Assembly: GCF_003814705.1 (NCBI RefSeq)
Contig: NZ_RKRA01000001.1
Coordinates: forward strand, 186,001-250,000
Direction of reading: 5' to 3'
Length of the DNA stretch: 64,000 bases
From: Georgenia muralis
GTDB taxonomy: Bacteria; Actinomycetota; Actinomycetes; Actinomycetales; Actinomycetaceae
Position numbers and translations under genes: made by a program
Shown here: piece after piece, positions 21,540 through 29,831 of the stretch
How positions within the stretch are numbered: position 1 is the first letter of the stretch
Layout of the letters: each line of letters starts with the position of its first letter
Notes under the pieces: model-generated
Database searches by the model: none
Told to the model about the DNA's origin: nothing
The model's input: the letters and a program-made list of their open reading frames with translations, nothing else

Positions 21540-23735
21540 ATGGATCGTGAAACCAGACCCCCCGCCGCCCGACCGGTCGACGCCGGCGTCCTGCACGAGG
21601 TCGCGTACGGCGCCTACCACGACCCGCACTCGGTCCTCGGCGCCCACGTCGGGGACGGTGCGGTCACCGTGCGCACGGTGCGCCACCTGGCCGACGCCGT
21701 CGCCGTCGTCACCGCCCACGACGTGTACGAGGCCCACCACGAGCACGACGGCGTGTGGGTGGCCGTGCTGCCGGGGACGACGGTCCCGGACTACCGGATC
21801 CGGGTCACGTACGGCGCGACCACCACGACCGTGGACGACCCCTACCGCTACCTGCCCACCCTGGGCGAGCTCGACCAGCACCTCATCACCGAGGGCCGGC
21901 ACGAGGAGCTGTGGAACGTCCTGGGCGCCCACGTGCGCCGTTACCCCGGCGAGCTCGGCGACGTCACCGGCGTGAGCTTCGCGGTGTGGGCGCCGAACGC
22001 CCGGGCCGTGCGCGTCGTCGGTGACTTCAACTCCTGGAACGGCGCCGGCACGGCGATGCGCTCCCTCGGCGGCTCGGGGATCTGGGAGCTGTTCGTGCCG
22101 GGGATCGGCGCCGGCGAGCGCTACAAGTTCGAGATCGGCTACCGCGACGGCTCCTGGCACCAGAAGGCCGACCCCATGGCCCGCTACGCCGAGGTGCCGC
22201 CCGCGACCGCGTCCGTGGTGACCGAGTCCTCGTACACCTGGTCCGACGACGCGTGGATGACCCGCCGCGCCACCACGAACCCCCACACCGGGCCCATGAG
22301 CGTGTACGAGGTGCACGCCGCCTCGTGGCGTCCGGGGCTGTCCTACCGTGAGCTCGCCGACGAGCTCATCGAGTACGTGACCACGCTGGGCTTCACCCAC
22401 GTGGAGTTCATGCCCGTCGCCGAGCACCCCTTCGGCGGGTCGTGGGGCTACCAGGTCACCGGCTACTACGCCCCCACGTCCCGGCTGGGGACGCCGGACG
22501 ACTTCCGCCACCTCGTCGACCGCCTCCACCAGGCCGGGATCGGCGTCATCGTGGACTGGGTGCCCGCCCACTTCCCCAAGGACGCGTGGGCCCTGGCCCG
22601 GTTCGACGGCACCGCCCTGTACGAGGACCCGGACCCGTTGCGCGGGGACCACCCCGACTGGGGCACCCACATCTTCAACTTCGGCCGGCGCGAGGTCCGC
22701 AACTTCCTCGTGGCCAACGCCCTGTACTGGCTCGAGGAGTTCCACGTCGACGGTCTGCGCGTCGACGCCGTCGCCTCGATGCTCTACCTCGACTACTCCC
22801 GTAAGCCCGGCGAGTGGCGGCCCAACGCCCGCGGCGGCCGGGAGAACCTCGAAGCCATCAGCTTCCTCCAGGAGACCACCGCCACGGCGTACAAGCGGGT
22901 CCCCGGCATCGTCATGATCGCCGAGGAGTCCACGGCCTGGCCCGGCGTCACGGCCGAGACCTCCCGCGGCGGGCTCGGGTTCGGCCTCAAGTGGAACATG
23001 GGGTGGATGAACGACACCCTGCGCTACGTCGCCGAGGAGCCGATCAACCGGCGCTACCACCACGGCGAGCTGACGTTCTCCCTCGTCTACGCCTTCTCCG
23101 AGCAGTTCGTCCTGCCGATCAGCCACGACGAGGTCGTCCACGGCAAGGGGTCGCTCCTGTCGAAGATGCCGGGCGACTACTGGCAGCAGCTGGCCAACGT
23201 CCGGGCGCTGCTGTCCTACCAGTGGGCGCACCCCGGCAAGCAGCTGCTCTTCATGGGCCAGGAGTTCGCCCAGGGCGCCGAGTGGGACGAGAGCCGCGGC
23301 CTGGACTGGTGGCACATGGACGTCCCCCAGCACCAGGGGGTCGCCCGGCTCGTGGCGAGGCTCAACGAGGTCTACCGCGCGCACCCGGCGATGTGGTCGG
23401 AGGACTTCTCGCACCGCGGCTTCGAGTGGATCGAGAGCACCGATGGGGACCACAACCTCATCTCCTTCGTCCGTCGAAGCGCCGACGGCGAGGACCTCGT
23501 GGTCTGCATCATCAACTTCGCGGGCACACCGCACGAGGGGTTCCGCACCGGGCTGCCGCACGGCGGCGACTGGGTGGAGGTCCTCAACTCCGACGACCAG
23601 TCCTACGGCGGCTCCGGCGTCCTCAACCCAAGCACCCTGCAGGCCGAGGAGGTCAGCTGGAACGGTCGGCAGCACTCGGTCGCGCTGCGCGTGCCGCCGC
23701 TCGGGGCGGTCTGGCTGGTCCCGGCCGGCCGCTGA
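21540..23735 (+). CDS. glgB: 1,4-alpha-glucan branching enzyme
   Basis: A 731-residue GH13_9 enzyme that forms alpha-1,6 branches on glycogen. It has tandem N-terminal CBM48 domains ([14 protein letters not shown], then [18 protein letters not shown]), the barrel motifs [17 protein letters not shown], nucleophile region [17 protein letters not shown], acid/base IAEEST and [14 protein letters not shown], and a C-terminal beta domain. Start ATG 21540 follows GGGAGAGAG at about 8-16 nt. Last gene of the GlgE operon, before a strong terminator. Its length matches full-size GlgB. Confidence 0.96.
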   Translation: MDRETRPPAARPVDAGVLHEVAYGAYHDPHSVLGAHVGDGAVTVRTVRHLADAVAVVTAHDVYEAHHEHDGVWVAVLPGTTVPDYRIRVTYGATTTTVDDPYRYLPTLGELDQHLITEGRHEELWNVLGAHVRRYPGELGDVTGVSFAVWAPNARAVRVVGDFNSWNGAGTAMRSLGGSGIWELFVPGIGAGERYKFEIGYRDGSWHQKADPMARYAEVPPATASVVTESSYTWSDDAWMTRRATTNPHTGPMSVYEVHAASWRPGLSYRELADELIEYVTTLGFTHVEFMPVAEHPFGGSWGYQVTGYYAPTSRLGTPDDFRHLVDRLHQAGIGVIVDWVPAHFPKDAWALARFDGTALYEDPDPLRGDHPDWGTHIFNFGRREVRNFLVANALYWLEEFHVDGLRVDAVASMLYLDYSRKPGEWRPNARGGRENLEAISFLQETTATAYKRVPGIVMIAEESTAWPGVTAETSRGGLGFGLKWNMGWMNDTLRYVAEEPINRRYHHGELTFSLVYAFSEQFVLPISHDEVVHGKGSLLSKMPGDYWQQLANVRALLSYQWAHPGKQLLFMGQEFAQGAEWDESRGLDWWHMDVPQHQGVARLVARLNEVYRAHPAMWSEDFSHRGFEWIESTDGDHNLISFVRRSADGEDLVVCIINFAGTPHEGFRTGLPHGGDWVEVLNSDDQSYGGSGVLNPSTLQAEEVSWNGRQHSVALRVPPLGAVWLVPAGR

Positions 23736-23751
23736 CGAGAACGGCCGTCGG

Positions 23752-23863
23752 AGCGTCACAGGGCCGGCCCTCGCGCCACAACGTCACAGGGCCGGCCCGC
23801 ACGGCAGCAACAGCGTCACAGGGCCCGCCCTCGCGCCACAACGTCACAGGGCCGGCCCGCACG
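23752..23863. repeat. 52-bp direct repeat, two copies, downstream of glgB
   Basis: A 52-nt unit (begins AGCGTCACAGGGCC, ends GGCCCGCACG) is duplicated at a 60-nt period, 23752-23803 and 23812-23863, with one mismatch. Each unit itself carries two copies of CGTCACAGGG, so that 10-mer occurs four times in 112 nt. It lies between the glgB stop and the terminator hairpin. No ORF is credible here. Confidence 0.85.
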
Positions 23864-23916
23864 CACCCGATGTGACCCTCCTCCGGCGTCGCCCCGCGCT
23901 GACCGTCCCCGGACAC

Positions 23917-23949
23917 GACGAAGGGCCCGGATGCTCCGGGCCCTTCGTC
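23917..23949. terminator. Bidirectional terminator between glgB and thioredoxin-like gene
   Basis: A perfect 14-bp inverted repeat, GACGAAGGGCCCGG and its complement, with the loop ATGCT, lies between two convergent genes. TTCG within the arm gives a modest T content only. Confidence 0.85.
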
Positions 23950-23957
23950 CGTCGTGA

Positions 23958-24911
23958 TCAGTACAGCGCGCTCGCCAGGTTGCGGCGGGCAGGGGCGACC
24001 TCCGGGTGCCCCGGGCCGGCGATCTCGAAGAGGTCGACCAGTCGCTGTCTCACGCGCTCCCGGTCGTCCCCGGCGGTGACGCGCACGGAGGCGAGGAGCC
24101 TCGCGAACGCCGCGCCGAAGTCGCCGACGGCCGCCTCCACGTCCGCCGCGGTGAGCGCCGCGTCGACGTCGCGGGGCCCGCCGGCGTCCGCCGCGGCGAG
24201 CGCCTGCGCCGCGTCAGCCGCGTCCGCCCGCTGGAGCAGCTGGACCTGCAGCATCGCCGCGTGCGCCTCCGCGTCACCCGGGTTCTCCTTCAGCGCCCGT
24301 CGGTAGGCGTCCTCCGCGGCGGCCAGGTCGCCGCGCTCCAGGGCCTCCATCGCCTCCGCGTGCAGCGGCGGCAGCGGTGGCTCCTCCGGCTCCGGGAGCG
24401 GCTCCTCCTCGCCGGCCATCACACCGGTCACGCCGTTCTCGGCGGCGAGCCGCAGGACCTCGTCGAGGACCTGGCGAAGCTGCTCGGCGGGGTAGAGACC
24501 CTGGAACAGCGGGATGGGCTGGCCGGCGACGACGGCCGCCACGGTGGGGACCGACTGGACCTGCAGCGCCGCCGCGATCTGCGGGGCCGTGTCGACGTCG
24601 GCCTTCGCCAGCTGGAAGCGCCCGGCGTACTCGCGGGCGAGGCCCTCGAGGACCTCCGTGAGCTGTGCGCTCGCCGCAGACCGCGGCGACCACAGCTCGA
24701 GCACCACCGGGACCTGCGAGGAGAGCTGGACGAGGGCGCCGAACGTCTGCTCGGTCACGTCGGTGACCAGTGGCCCGGGGACTGTCGCGCCGGGAGCGCC
24801 CGGGGCGGGGGCGCCGGGAGCGGAACCCGGCGCACCGCCGGGTGAGGGGGCGCGGAGCGTGGACAGGTCCACGGCACCGGCGAGGTTCATCCGCGGCATG
24901 GGCTGGCTCAT
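23958..24911 (-). CDS. Thioredoxin-like/TPR protein (YbbN/CnoX-like), redox-inactive
   Basis: A 317-residue protein. Residues 1-45 are a Met/Pro/Gly/Ala linker. A thioredoxin fold follows (about 50-155: VTEQTFGALVQLSSQVPVVLELW, the cis-Pro segment VQSVPTVAAV, and LFQGLYPAEQLRQVLDEVL). Then an acidic Glu/Pro stretch and TPR-like helices (ALERGDLAAAEDAYRRALKENPGDAEAHA). This is the layout of YbbN/CnoX co-chaperones. The CXXC position reads WSPRSAAS and the whole protein has no cysteine, so it cannot do dithiol chemistry. Start ATG 24911 has AAGGAA upstream. It lies 57 nt after a lipoprotein gene. Confidence 0.82.
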   Translation of the reverse strand: MSQPMPRMNLAGAVDLSTLRAPSPGGAPGSAPGAPAPGAPGATVPGPLVTDVTEQTFGALVQLSSQVPVVLELWSPRSAASAQLTEVLEGLAREYAGRFQLAKADVDTAPQIAAALQVQSVPTVAAVVAGQPIPLFQGLYPAEQLRQVLDEVLRLAAENGVTGVMAGEEEPLPEPEEPPLPPLHAEAMEALERGDLAAAEDAYRRALKENPGDAEAHAAMLQVQLLQRADAADAAQALAAADAGGPRDVDAALTAADVEAAVGDFGAAFARLLASVRVTAGDDRERVRQRLVDLFEIAGPGHPEVAPARRNLASALY

Positions 24912-24968
24912 GGGTGGTTCCTTCGTTCGTCTGTCATCGTGCTCGCGCCGCACCGCGGCGCGGTCGGG

Positions 24969-26006
24969 TCAGCCCTCGGGCTCCTCGGCGGGCGCAGCGG
25001 CGTCGTCCCTGGTCACCTCGGAGAGGACGGTGTTCGCGCCCAGCGCCCGGATCGTCTGGTCCTCGGCGTCGGCCGGCGGGACGTAGAACGCCAGCAGCAC
25101 CAGCGAGGTCCCGGTCACCGTGCCTCGCACCTCGGCGTCCTCCCCCAGGAGCCTGCCGAGGGCGCCGCCGGCGGTGACGGTCGCGCCGGCGACGGTCTTG
25201 CGGATCGTGGTGGCCGTGGTGATCTCCCCCATGACGATCGCGCCCCCGTCGGCCGTGGCCAGTGCCACCGGGCCGTCGTCGCCGGCCTCGGCGCCCAGGG
25301 TCGCCTCACCACCCGCCTCGACAGCGTCATCCAGCCCGGTGACCCCCTCGCGCACGCTCGTCGCGAACGGGTCCTCGGCGAAGAGGTCCGCCGCCTCGCC
25401 CTCGGGGTCGGTCAGCGCCTCGGCGTAGCGGTCGACGACCTCCGCCGGCGCGGCCGCGAGGCCCGTGGCGTCGTTGGGCACCTGCGCCGAGCCGGTGTCC
25501 GGGTGCACCAGGGCAGGCGTCTCGGTGCCGGGGAAGAGCTCGACCCAGCCCCACAGCGCGAACTGCTGCCGGGCGCTGCCCTGGGTCAGCGCCATGAGCA
25601 GCGGCAGGTTGGCCCCCTCCGGCACCTGCGTGATGACCATCGCGGTGCGTGGGAACTCGGCGGTCGCCGCAACCGCCTCCACCTGGGGCTCGGTCGTCAG
25701 CGGGCCGGCGGCCGCGTCGCCGTCGGTGGCCTCGGCCAGCCGGTACTCGGCCTGGCGGATGTCCCGGGCGGGCCCGATGACGCGGGAGGACATGGCCTCG
25801 ACGTCCTGCGCCTCGTCACCCGCCGCGATGTCGTCCGCAATCTCCTGGAGGATGCGCTCGGTGCGGCTCGCGTCGAGGACCGGCGCCGGCGTCTCGGCCA
25901 CCGGGTCCGGGTCCGGCTGCGGCAGCTCCGCCGGGGAGCATCCCGCGAGCAGGGCGACGACGACGGCGCCGCCGGCCACGGCGCGACGGTGCGTGATGCG
26001 CCTCAT
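24969..26006 (-). CDS. Predicted lipoprotein, function unknown
   Basis: A 345-residue protein starting with a lipoprotein signal: Arg-rich head, hydrophobic AVAGGAVVVALL and lipobox LAGC with the lipidated Cys23. The mature part is acidic, about 320 residues, with conserved-looking segments (FPRTAMVITQVPEGANLPLLMALTQ in pieces, QQFALWGWVELFPG) but no enzyme motif that I recognise. It resembles actinobacterial lipoproteins annotated only as domain of unknown function. It should sit on the outer face of the membrane. Start ATG 26006 overlaps the stop of the upstream two-TM protein by 4 nt, so the pair is likely made together. Confidence 0.75.
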   Translation of the reverse strand: MRRITHRRAVAGGAVVVALLAGCSPAELPQPDPDPVAETPAPVLDASRTERILQEIADDIAAGDEAQDVEAMSSRVIGPARDIRQAEYRLAEATDGDAAAGPLTTEPQVEAVAATAEFPRTAMVITQVPEGANLPLLMALTQGSARQQFALWGWVELFPGTETPALVHPDTGSAQVPNDATGLAAAPAEVVDRYAEALTDPEGEAADLFAEDPFATSVREGVTGLDDAVEAGGEATLGAEAGDDGPVALATADGGAIVMGEITTATTIRKTVAGATVTAGGALGRLLGEDAEVRGTVTGTSLVLLAFYVPPADAEDQTIRALGANTVLSEVTRDDAAAPAEEPEG

Positions 26007-27298
26007 CGCTGCTCCCCCTCGTCCCGGGCTTCCCTGAATCCCCACATGCTTCGCCAGCTCGGTGCCTCCTCGTCGGTCGTCCCGGCGGCAGCACCGCCGG
26101 TGTGCTCGGTACCGGCGGCAGCACCGCCGGTGTGCTCGGTACCGGCGGCAGCACCGCCGGTGTGTTCGGCACCGCGTGCTGGCCCCGCCGGGACCGGCGC
26201 GTCGGTGACGGACCGGTCGGCGCGAGCGGTTCGGTACTCATCGGCGCGCCGCGAGGCGGGCACGATCCCCGCTCCGCGGGCGGTGCCGGCGGCCACGCGC
26301 TCGCCGTCGCCGGCGTGGATCTCGGGCTGGTCGGTGTCGCCGTCGCCGGCGTGGATCTCGGGCTGGTCGGTGTCGCCGTCGCCGGTGCCTGTGGCGGCGT
26401 CGTCGGCACCCGGCGCGGACGCGACCGAGGTCCGGGTGGCGCGCAGCTCGGCGGACCGGATCGAGCCCGGTACCACTGCGGCCCCGCGGGCAGCCCCGGC
26501 GTCGCCCTGGTCGCGGACGTCCTCGCCCGGGATCCCGGCCACCACCGGGATCTCTCCCGTGCGGCCGCGGCCCTCCTCGGCGCGCGCACGCTCGCGCAGC
26601 TCCCGCCGCGTCAGACCTGCCGCGGCCGTGGTGGGCACCTCGGACGTGGTCGTGGTGTCCGCGGTGGACCGGGGACCGGCCGTACGGCGGCCGGCCTCCC
26701 GGCGGGTCAGGAGGTCCAGCGCCAGCAGCGCGAGGCCGGCCAGGAGCAGGACCGCGCCGGCGACGAGTCCGGGGACCAACCACGGCGTGCGCACCTCGAC
26801 GGGCCAGCTCAGCGCGACCTGCGGCGCCGGGGACTCGCCGTCGGTGGCGGCGAGGAGGCTCCATCGTCCCTCGACGTCCTCCCACTCGATCTCGGCGGTG
26901 CCCGTCCCGGTCTGCTCGACGGGCCACAGGTCTGACCCGGCCGGGTTCGGCAGAGCCTCCGCGGACTCGCCCCGGGTCTCGGCGTCGAGCTGCTCCCACG
27001 AGCTCAGCCCGGTGATGCGCACGTGAGCGTCCTCACCGACCCAGGCGTCGACGTCCTCGCTCCGGGCGACCACCAGGACGACCGGCTCGTCGTCGCCGGC
27101 CGTCGCCGTGATCGTGACGTCCTCGGCGACCGCGTCCAGGACCCCGGGGTCCGAGACGACGACGGGCGCCTCGGGGCGGTCGGGCAGGGTGAGGGTGGCG
27201 GTGTCCGTGGGACGCCACACCGTGGCGGAGGCGATCGCCAGCGCGATCGCGACGACGCCGAGCACGATGAGCGCGACAGAGATGATCCGACGTGTCAC
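26003..27298 (-). CDS. Two-TM membrane protein with repeat-containing cytoplasmic tail
   Basis: A 431-residue protein of unknown function. TM1 is residues ~5-28 (IISVALIVLGVVAIALAIAS). An outside domain of about 130 residues follows, then TM2 (WLVPGLVAGAVLLLAGLALLALDLL). The remaining ~230 residues are hydrophilic, with LTRRELRERARAEE and two sets of short repeats: TDQPEIHAGDGD twice and TEHTGGAAAG three times. Start GTG 27298 is chosen because the upstream frame is not protein-like; GGGAGG lies 13-18 nt upstream. It overlaps the lipoprotein by 4 nt. I do not recognise a family; the tail may be disordered. Confidence 0.7.
   Translation of the reverse strand: MTRRIISVALIVLGVVAIALAIASATVWRPTDTATLTLPDRPEAPVVVSDPGVLDAVAEDVTITATAGDDEPVVLVVARSEDVDAWVGEDAHVRITGLSSWEQLDAETRGESAEALPNPAGSDLWPVEQTGTGTAEIEWEDVEGRWSLLAATDGESPAPQVALSWPVEVRTPWLVPGLVAGAVLLLAGLALLALDLLTRREAGRRTAGPRSTADTTTTSEVPTTAAAGLTRRELRERARAEEGRGRTGEIPVVAGIPGEDVRDQGDAGAARGAAVVPGSIRSAELRATRTSVASAPGADDAATGTGDGDTDQPEIHAGDGDTDQPEIHAGDGERVAAGTARGAGIVPASRRADEYRTARADRSVTDAPVPAGPARGAEHTGGAAAGTEHTGGAAAGTEHTGGAAAGTTDEEAPSWRSMWGFREARDEGEQR
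26081..26170. repeat. Three in-frame 30-bp tandem repeats
   Basis: A 30-nt unit (core CGGCGGCAGCACCGCCGGTG) is present three times head to tail, the first two nearly identical and the third diverged at its end. It encodes TEHTGGAAAG repeats near the C-terminus of the two-TM protein. Each unit also contains a small GC palindrome. Confidence 0.88.
26301..26372. repeat. Two in-frame 36-bp tandem repeats
   Basis: An exact 36-nt duplication (26301-26336 and 26337-26372) encodes TDQPEIHAGDGD twice in the tail of the two-TM protein. Exact identity of the DNA suggests a recent duplication. Confidence 0.88.
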
Positions 27299-27322
27299 GA
27301 GGGTGGGTGTCCTCCCGTTCAG

Positions 27323-27345
27323 GATGCCCTGTGTGGCATCGTCAA
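27323..27345 (-). promoter_or_regulatory. Inverted repeat next to a TTGACG -35-like box
   Basis: GATGCC (27323-27328) and GGCATC (27335-27340) form a 6-bp inverted repeat with a 6-nt centre, abutting TTGACG on the minus strand (27345-27340). It lies just upstream of the two-TM protein gene. The -10 region opposite is weak (CCTGAA), so promoter strength without an activator would be low. The operator is a guess. Confidence 0.3.
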
Positions 27346-27549
27346 CCAGCCAGAATACGTCGCGCCGTCCCCTCGCGCCCCCGGGGACCTGCCGGCGCCC
27401 CCGGTGCGGGCGGCCCGGACCCGCCGGGGACGGCGGCTCGACGGCCCGGCGGTGGTGCCGGTCACGGGCCCGGCTACCCTGAGGACGGCCGACGTGGGCA
27501 GGGCGTCCGGGCTCCGCCACCGCGGCGACGACGATCGCAGGAGGTTGCC

Positions 27550-28737
27550 ATGAGCGAGGAGGGCCCGGCGTTCCCGGTGGTGATGCGCGGCTACGACCGT
27601 GCCCAGGTCGACCAGCGGATCCACGCCCTCGAGAGCGCCCTTGCGGAGGCTCGGCACGAGGTCGAGGCGCTCGACGCCCGCACCCTGAAGATCGCCGGCG
27701 AGCTCGCCGAGGCCCAGCGGCTCCTGCGGGAGAACGAGCGCCCCACCTACGCCGGTCTCGGCTCACGCGTGGAGCAGCTGCTCCGGTCCGCGGAGGAGCA
27801 GGCGTTCGACGTCGTCAGGCGGGCGAACACCGACGCCCAGCGGATCCTCGACCGCGCCCGGGCCAACGCCGGCGCCCTCACCGAACGGGCCGAGCAGGAG
27901 GCCGCCGCCCTCCTCGCCGACGCGCGGCGCGAGGTCGAGCAGCTCTCGACCCACGCCCGGGCCCAGGCCGACACCGCCATGACCAACGCCCGGCACCGCG
28001 CCGAGGAGCTCGTCGCCTCCGCCGAGCGGGAGGCCGGCCGGGTCACGGCCGCCGTCACGGCCGAGACCTCCGAGCGGCGGGCCGGCCTCGAGCGGGAGCT
28101 GGGGCTCCTGCGTGCCCTGACGGAGCGGGAGACCACCGAGCTGCGCACGCGGACCGAGACCGAGACCACCGAGCTCCGCGCCCGGACCGAGACCGAGACC
28201 ACCGAGCTGCGCGCCCGGACCGAGCAGGCCGCCGCCGACACCCACGCCGCCGCCGTGGAGCAGACACGCACGATGCTCGGGGACGCCCAGGAACGTGCCG
28301 AGCAGGCGGAGCGGCGCCTGGCCGCGGCGCTGGAGCGCGCGGAACGGCTCCGGGTCGAGACGGATGACGAGGTGCGCGCCCGCCTCGACGCCGCCCACGG
28401 CGAGGTCGAGCAGCTGCTGGCCGACGCCCGCACCGACGCCGCGCGGATACGCGCCGAGGCCGTCGACGAGGCGGAGCAGGCCCGCACGACGGCGCAGCGC
28501 CAGGTGGAGGAGCTGAGCAGGCAGCGTGAGTCCATCGCCGGCTACGTCGAGGACCTTCGAGGCCTGCTCGCTGCCCGGGAGGAGGGGTCTCCCCCCGCGC
28601 CTGAGGACAGCTCCGCCGACCAGCCGCCCGCCGAGGGACCGGGGCGGCCTCCCGGCAGCCCCGGAGCCCGCCCCGGCAAGGGACGCCCGTCCGGCGCCCG
28701 TCCGGTCGGGGGCCCGCCCCCACCGCCGCCCGCCTGA
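27550..28737 (+). CDS. DivIVA-like coiled-coil protein
   Basis: A 395-residue, highly charged protein. The N-terminus FPVVMRGYDRAQVDQRIHALE matches the DivIVA N-terminal membrane-targeting/dimer region (the VVMRGYDRxQVD pattern). Residues ~30-350 are continuous coiled coil rich in Glu, Ala and Arg, including an 11-residue motif TELRARTETET repeated three times. The last ~50 residues are Pro/Gly-rich. In actinobacteria such proteins (DivIVA/Wag31, FilP, Scy) organise polar growth or the cytoskeleton; this one is a paralogue-type and its exact role is not known. Start ATG 27550 has a strong AGGAGG 7 nt upstream. Confidence 0.8.
   Translation: MSEEGPAFPVVMRGYDRAQVDQRIHALESALAEARHEVEALDARTLKIAGELAEAQRLLRENERPTYAGLGSRVEQLLRSAEEQAFDVVRRANTDAQRILDRARANAGALTERAEQEAAALLADARREVEQLSTHARAQADTAMTNARHRAEELVASAEREAGRVTAAVTAETSERRAGLERELGLLRALTERETTELRTRTETETTELRARTETETTELRARTEQAAADTHAAAVEQTRTMLGDAQERAEQAERRLAAALERAERLRVETDDEVRARLDAAHGEVEQLLADARTDAARIRAEAVDEAEQARTTAQRQVEELSRQRESIAGYVEDLRGLLAAREEGSPPAPEDSSADQPPAEGPGRPPGSPGARPGKGRPSGARPVGGPPPPPPA
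28129..28227. repeat. Three in-frame 33-bp tandem repeats in coiled-coil gene
   Basis: Units at 28129-28161, 28162-28194 and 28195-28227 begin GAGACCACCGAGCT and differ at few positions. Each encodes 11 residues (ETTELRARTET), which is a hendecad (three turns of helix), so copy-number change keeps the coiled-coil register. Confidence 0.85.
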
Positions 28738-28750
28738 CGACGGAGCGCGC

Positions 28751-29239
28751 TCAGCGCACCATCCGCACCTCGGGCAGGAGCCCGTGCGCCGCCTGCTCGC
28801 GGCGGGCACCGTCGAGCTCGAACCCCTGGCGCCGGTAGAAGGCCACCGCCCGGTCGTTGTCCTCGACCACCCACAGGAAGCACGGCGCGTCCCCGACGGC
28901 CAGGCGCAGCAGGTGCAGGCCCGTGCGGCGGCCCTGCTCGGCGGCGAGGACGTAGAGCAGCGTCAGCTCGAGGGGCCGGACCTGGCCCGGTCCCGTCGCG
29001 CGGGCGCTCGCGAGGCCCACGGCCTCGCCGTCCCGCTCGGCGATCCACGTGTGGGTGTCGCCCGGGTCGGCGAGGCGGGCCGCCCACTGGCCCTCGAGGG
29101 TGTGGTCCCGCTCGGTGTAGACCGTCTCCGGGACCCGGTCGCGGTAGGTCTCGCGCCAGCCCTGCTGGTGCACTCGGGCGAGCGCCGCGGCGTCGAGGAC
29201 CGACGCCGGGCGGATCCGGGCGGAGGGCAGGGCGGGCAC
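28751..29239 (-). CDS. GNAT-family N-acetyltransferase
   Basis: A 162-residue protein with the GNAT fold: N-terminal RIRPASVLDAAALARVHQQGWRETY in part, motif A region with LTLLYVLAAEQGRRTGLHLL (the Q/R-x-x-G-x-A/G pyrophosphate loop is QGRRTG), and motif B with VVEDNDRAVAFYRRQGFELDG. It would move an acetyl group from acetyl-CoA to an unknown amine. Start GTG 29239; a -10-like TACCCT (29251-29246) ends 6 nt before it, suggesting a leaderless transcript. It converges with the DivIVA-like gene, 13 nt away. The substrate cannot be told from sequence. Confidence 0.87.
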   Translation of the reverse strand: MPALPSARIRPASVLDAAALARVHQQGWRETYRDRVPETVYTERDHTLEGQWAARLADPGDTHTWIAERDGEAVGLASARATGPGQVRPLELTLLYVLAAEQGRRTGLHLLRLAVGDAPCFLWVVEDNDRAVAFYRRQGFELDGARREQAAHGLLPEVRMVR

Positions 29240-29289
29240 GGTCCCAGGGTATCGGTGGCGATCGTCACGCCGGTCGTACGCTGTCGACC

Positions 29290-29715
29290 ATGGACACCGA
29301 CGAGTGGTCGCGCCGGCGCCGGGAGGCGGCCGGTGCCCATGCCGAGGCCCTCGACCGGCGCCGGCGGGCCGACGCCCGGCGTGCGCAGGAGATGCTCGAC
29401 GGCTTCGCCGCCGCGGCAGCCGCCGCGGGCCTGCCCGCCGAGGCCCTGCGGGTCCAGGGCTACGGCGGGCGCGGCTCGGCCCGTACGGACACCACCGGTT
29501 GGTACCTCCGCGCGGACCGCACGGTCGCGGTCGGGACGGACGGCTCCTTCTACGTCCTCACCGCACGCCTCTCCGTCACGGACCGGCTGCGCGGGGTGAC
29601 GCTCCGCCCCGCCGAGCCCCCGCTCGTCATCGGCTCCGGCGGCAAGGACGGCGACTCGATCGACCTCGCGACCGCCCTCGAGCGCCTGTTGCCCGGCTGG
29701 GGCGCCCGGGACTGA
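29290..29715 (+). CDS. Conserved actinobacterial protein of unknown function
   Basis: A 141-residue cytosolic protein. It has an Arg/Ala-rich helical N-terminus (WSRRRREAAGAHAEALDRRRR in part), an Ala-rich helix and a compact beta-rich C-terminal half with TTGWYLRADRTVAVGTDGSFYVL in part and PPLVIGSGGKDGDSIDLATALERLL. I do not recognise a named family, though the ordered C-terminal half reads as a real folded domain. TACGCT (29277-29282) ends 7 nt before ATG 29290, a leaderless-type start. It diverges from the acetyltransferase across 50 nt. Confidence 0.72.
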   Translation: MDTDEWSRRRREAAGAHAEALDRRRRADARRAQEMLDGFAAAAAAAGLPAEALRVQGYGGRGSARTDTTGWYLRADRTVAVGTDGSFYVLTARLSVTDRLRGVTLRPAEPPLVIGSGGKDGDSIDLATALERLLPGWGARD

Positions 29716-29716
29716 C

Positions 29717-29751
29717 CACCCTTCCCAGTAGCGGACGGGCGTGGGAGGGTG
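29717..29751 (+). terminator. Imperfect hairpin after the small conserved gene
   Basis: CACCCTTCCCA (29717-29727) pairs with TGGGAGGGTG (29742-29751), leaving one bulged T and a 14-nt loop. It lies just after the stop at 29715 and about 80 nt before the dehydrogenase start. It could be a weak terminator or a leader structure; the signal is modest. Confidence 0.35.
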
Positions 29752-29831
29752 AGGGTCCGGCCGCGGACGACTGTGCCCGGGGCCGGACTCCGAAGTTCGT
29801 ACGACGACGTCCGACAAGAAGGAGGCCCCAG

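Noticed and set aside
26081-26372. Possible CRISPR array
   Set aside because: The repeats are directly adjacent with no spacers, in frame with a protein, and no cas genes are near.
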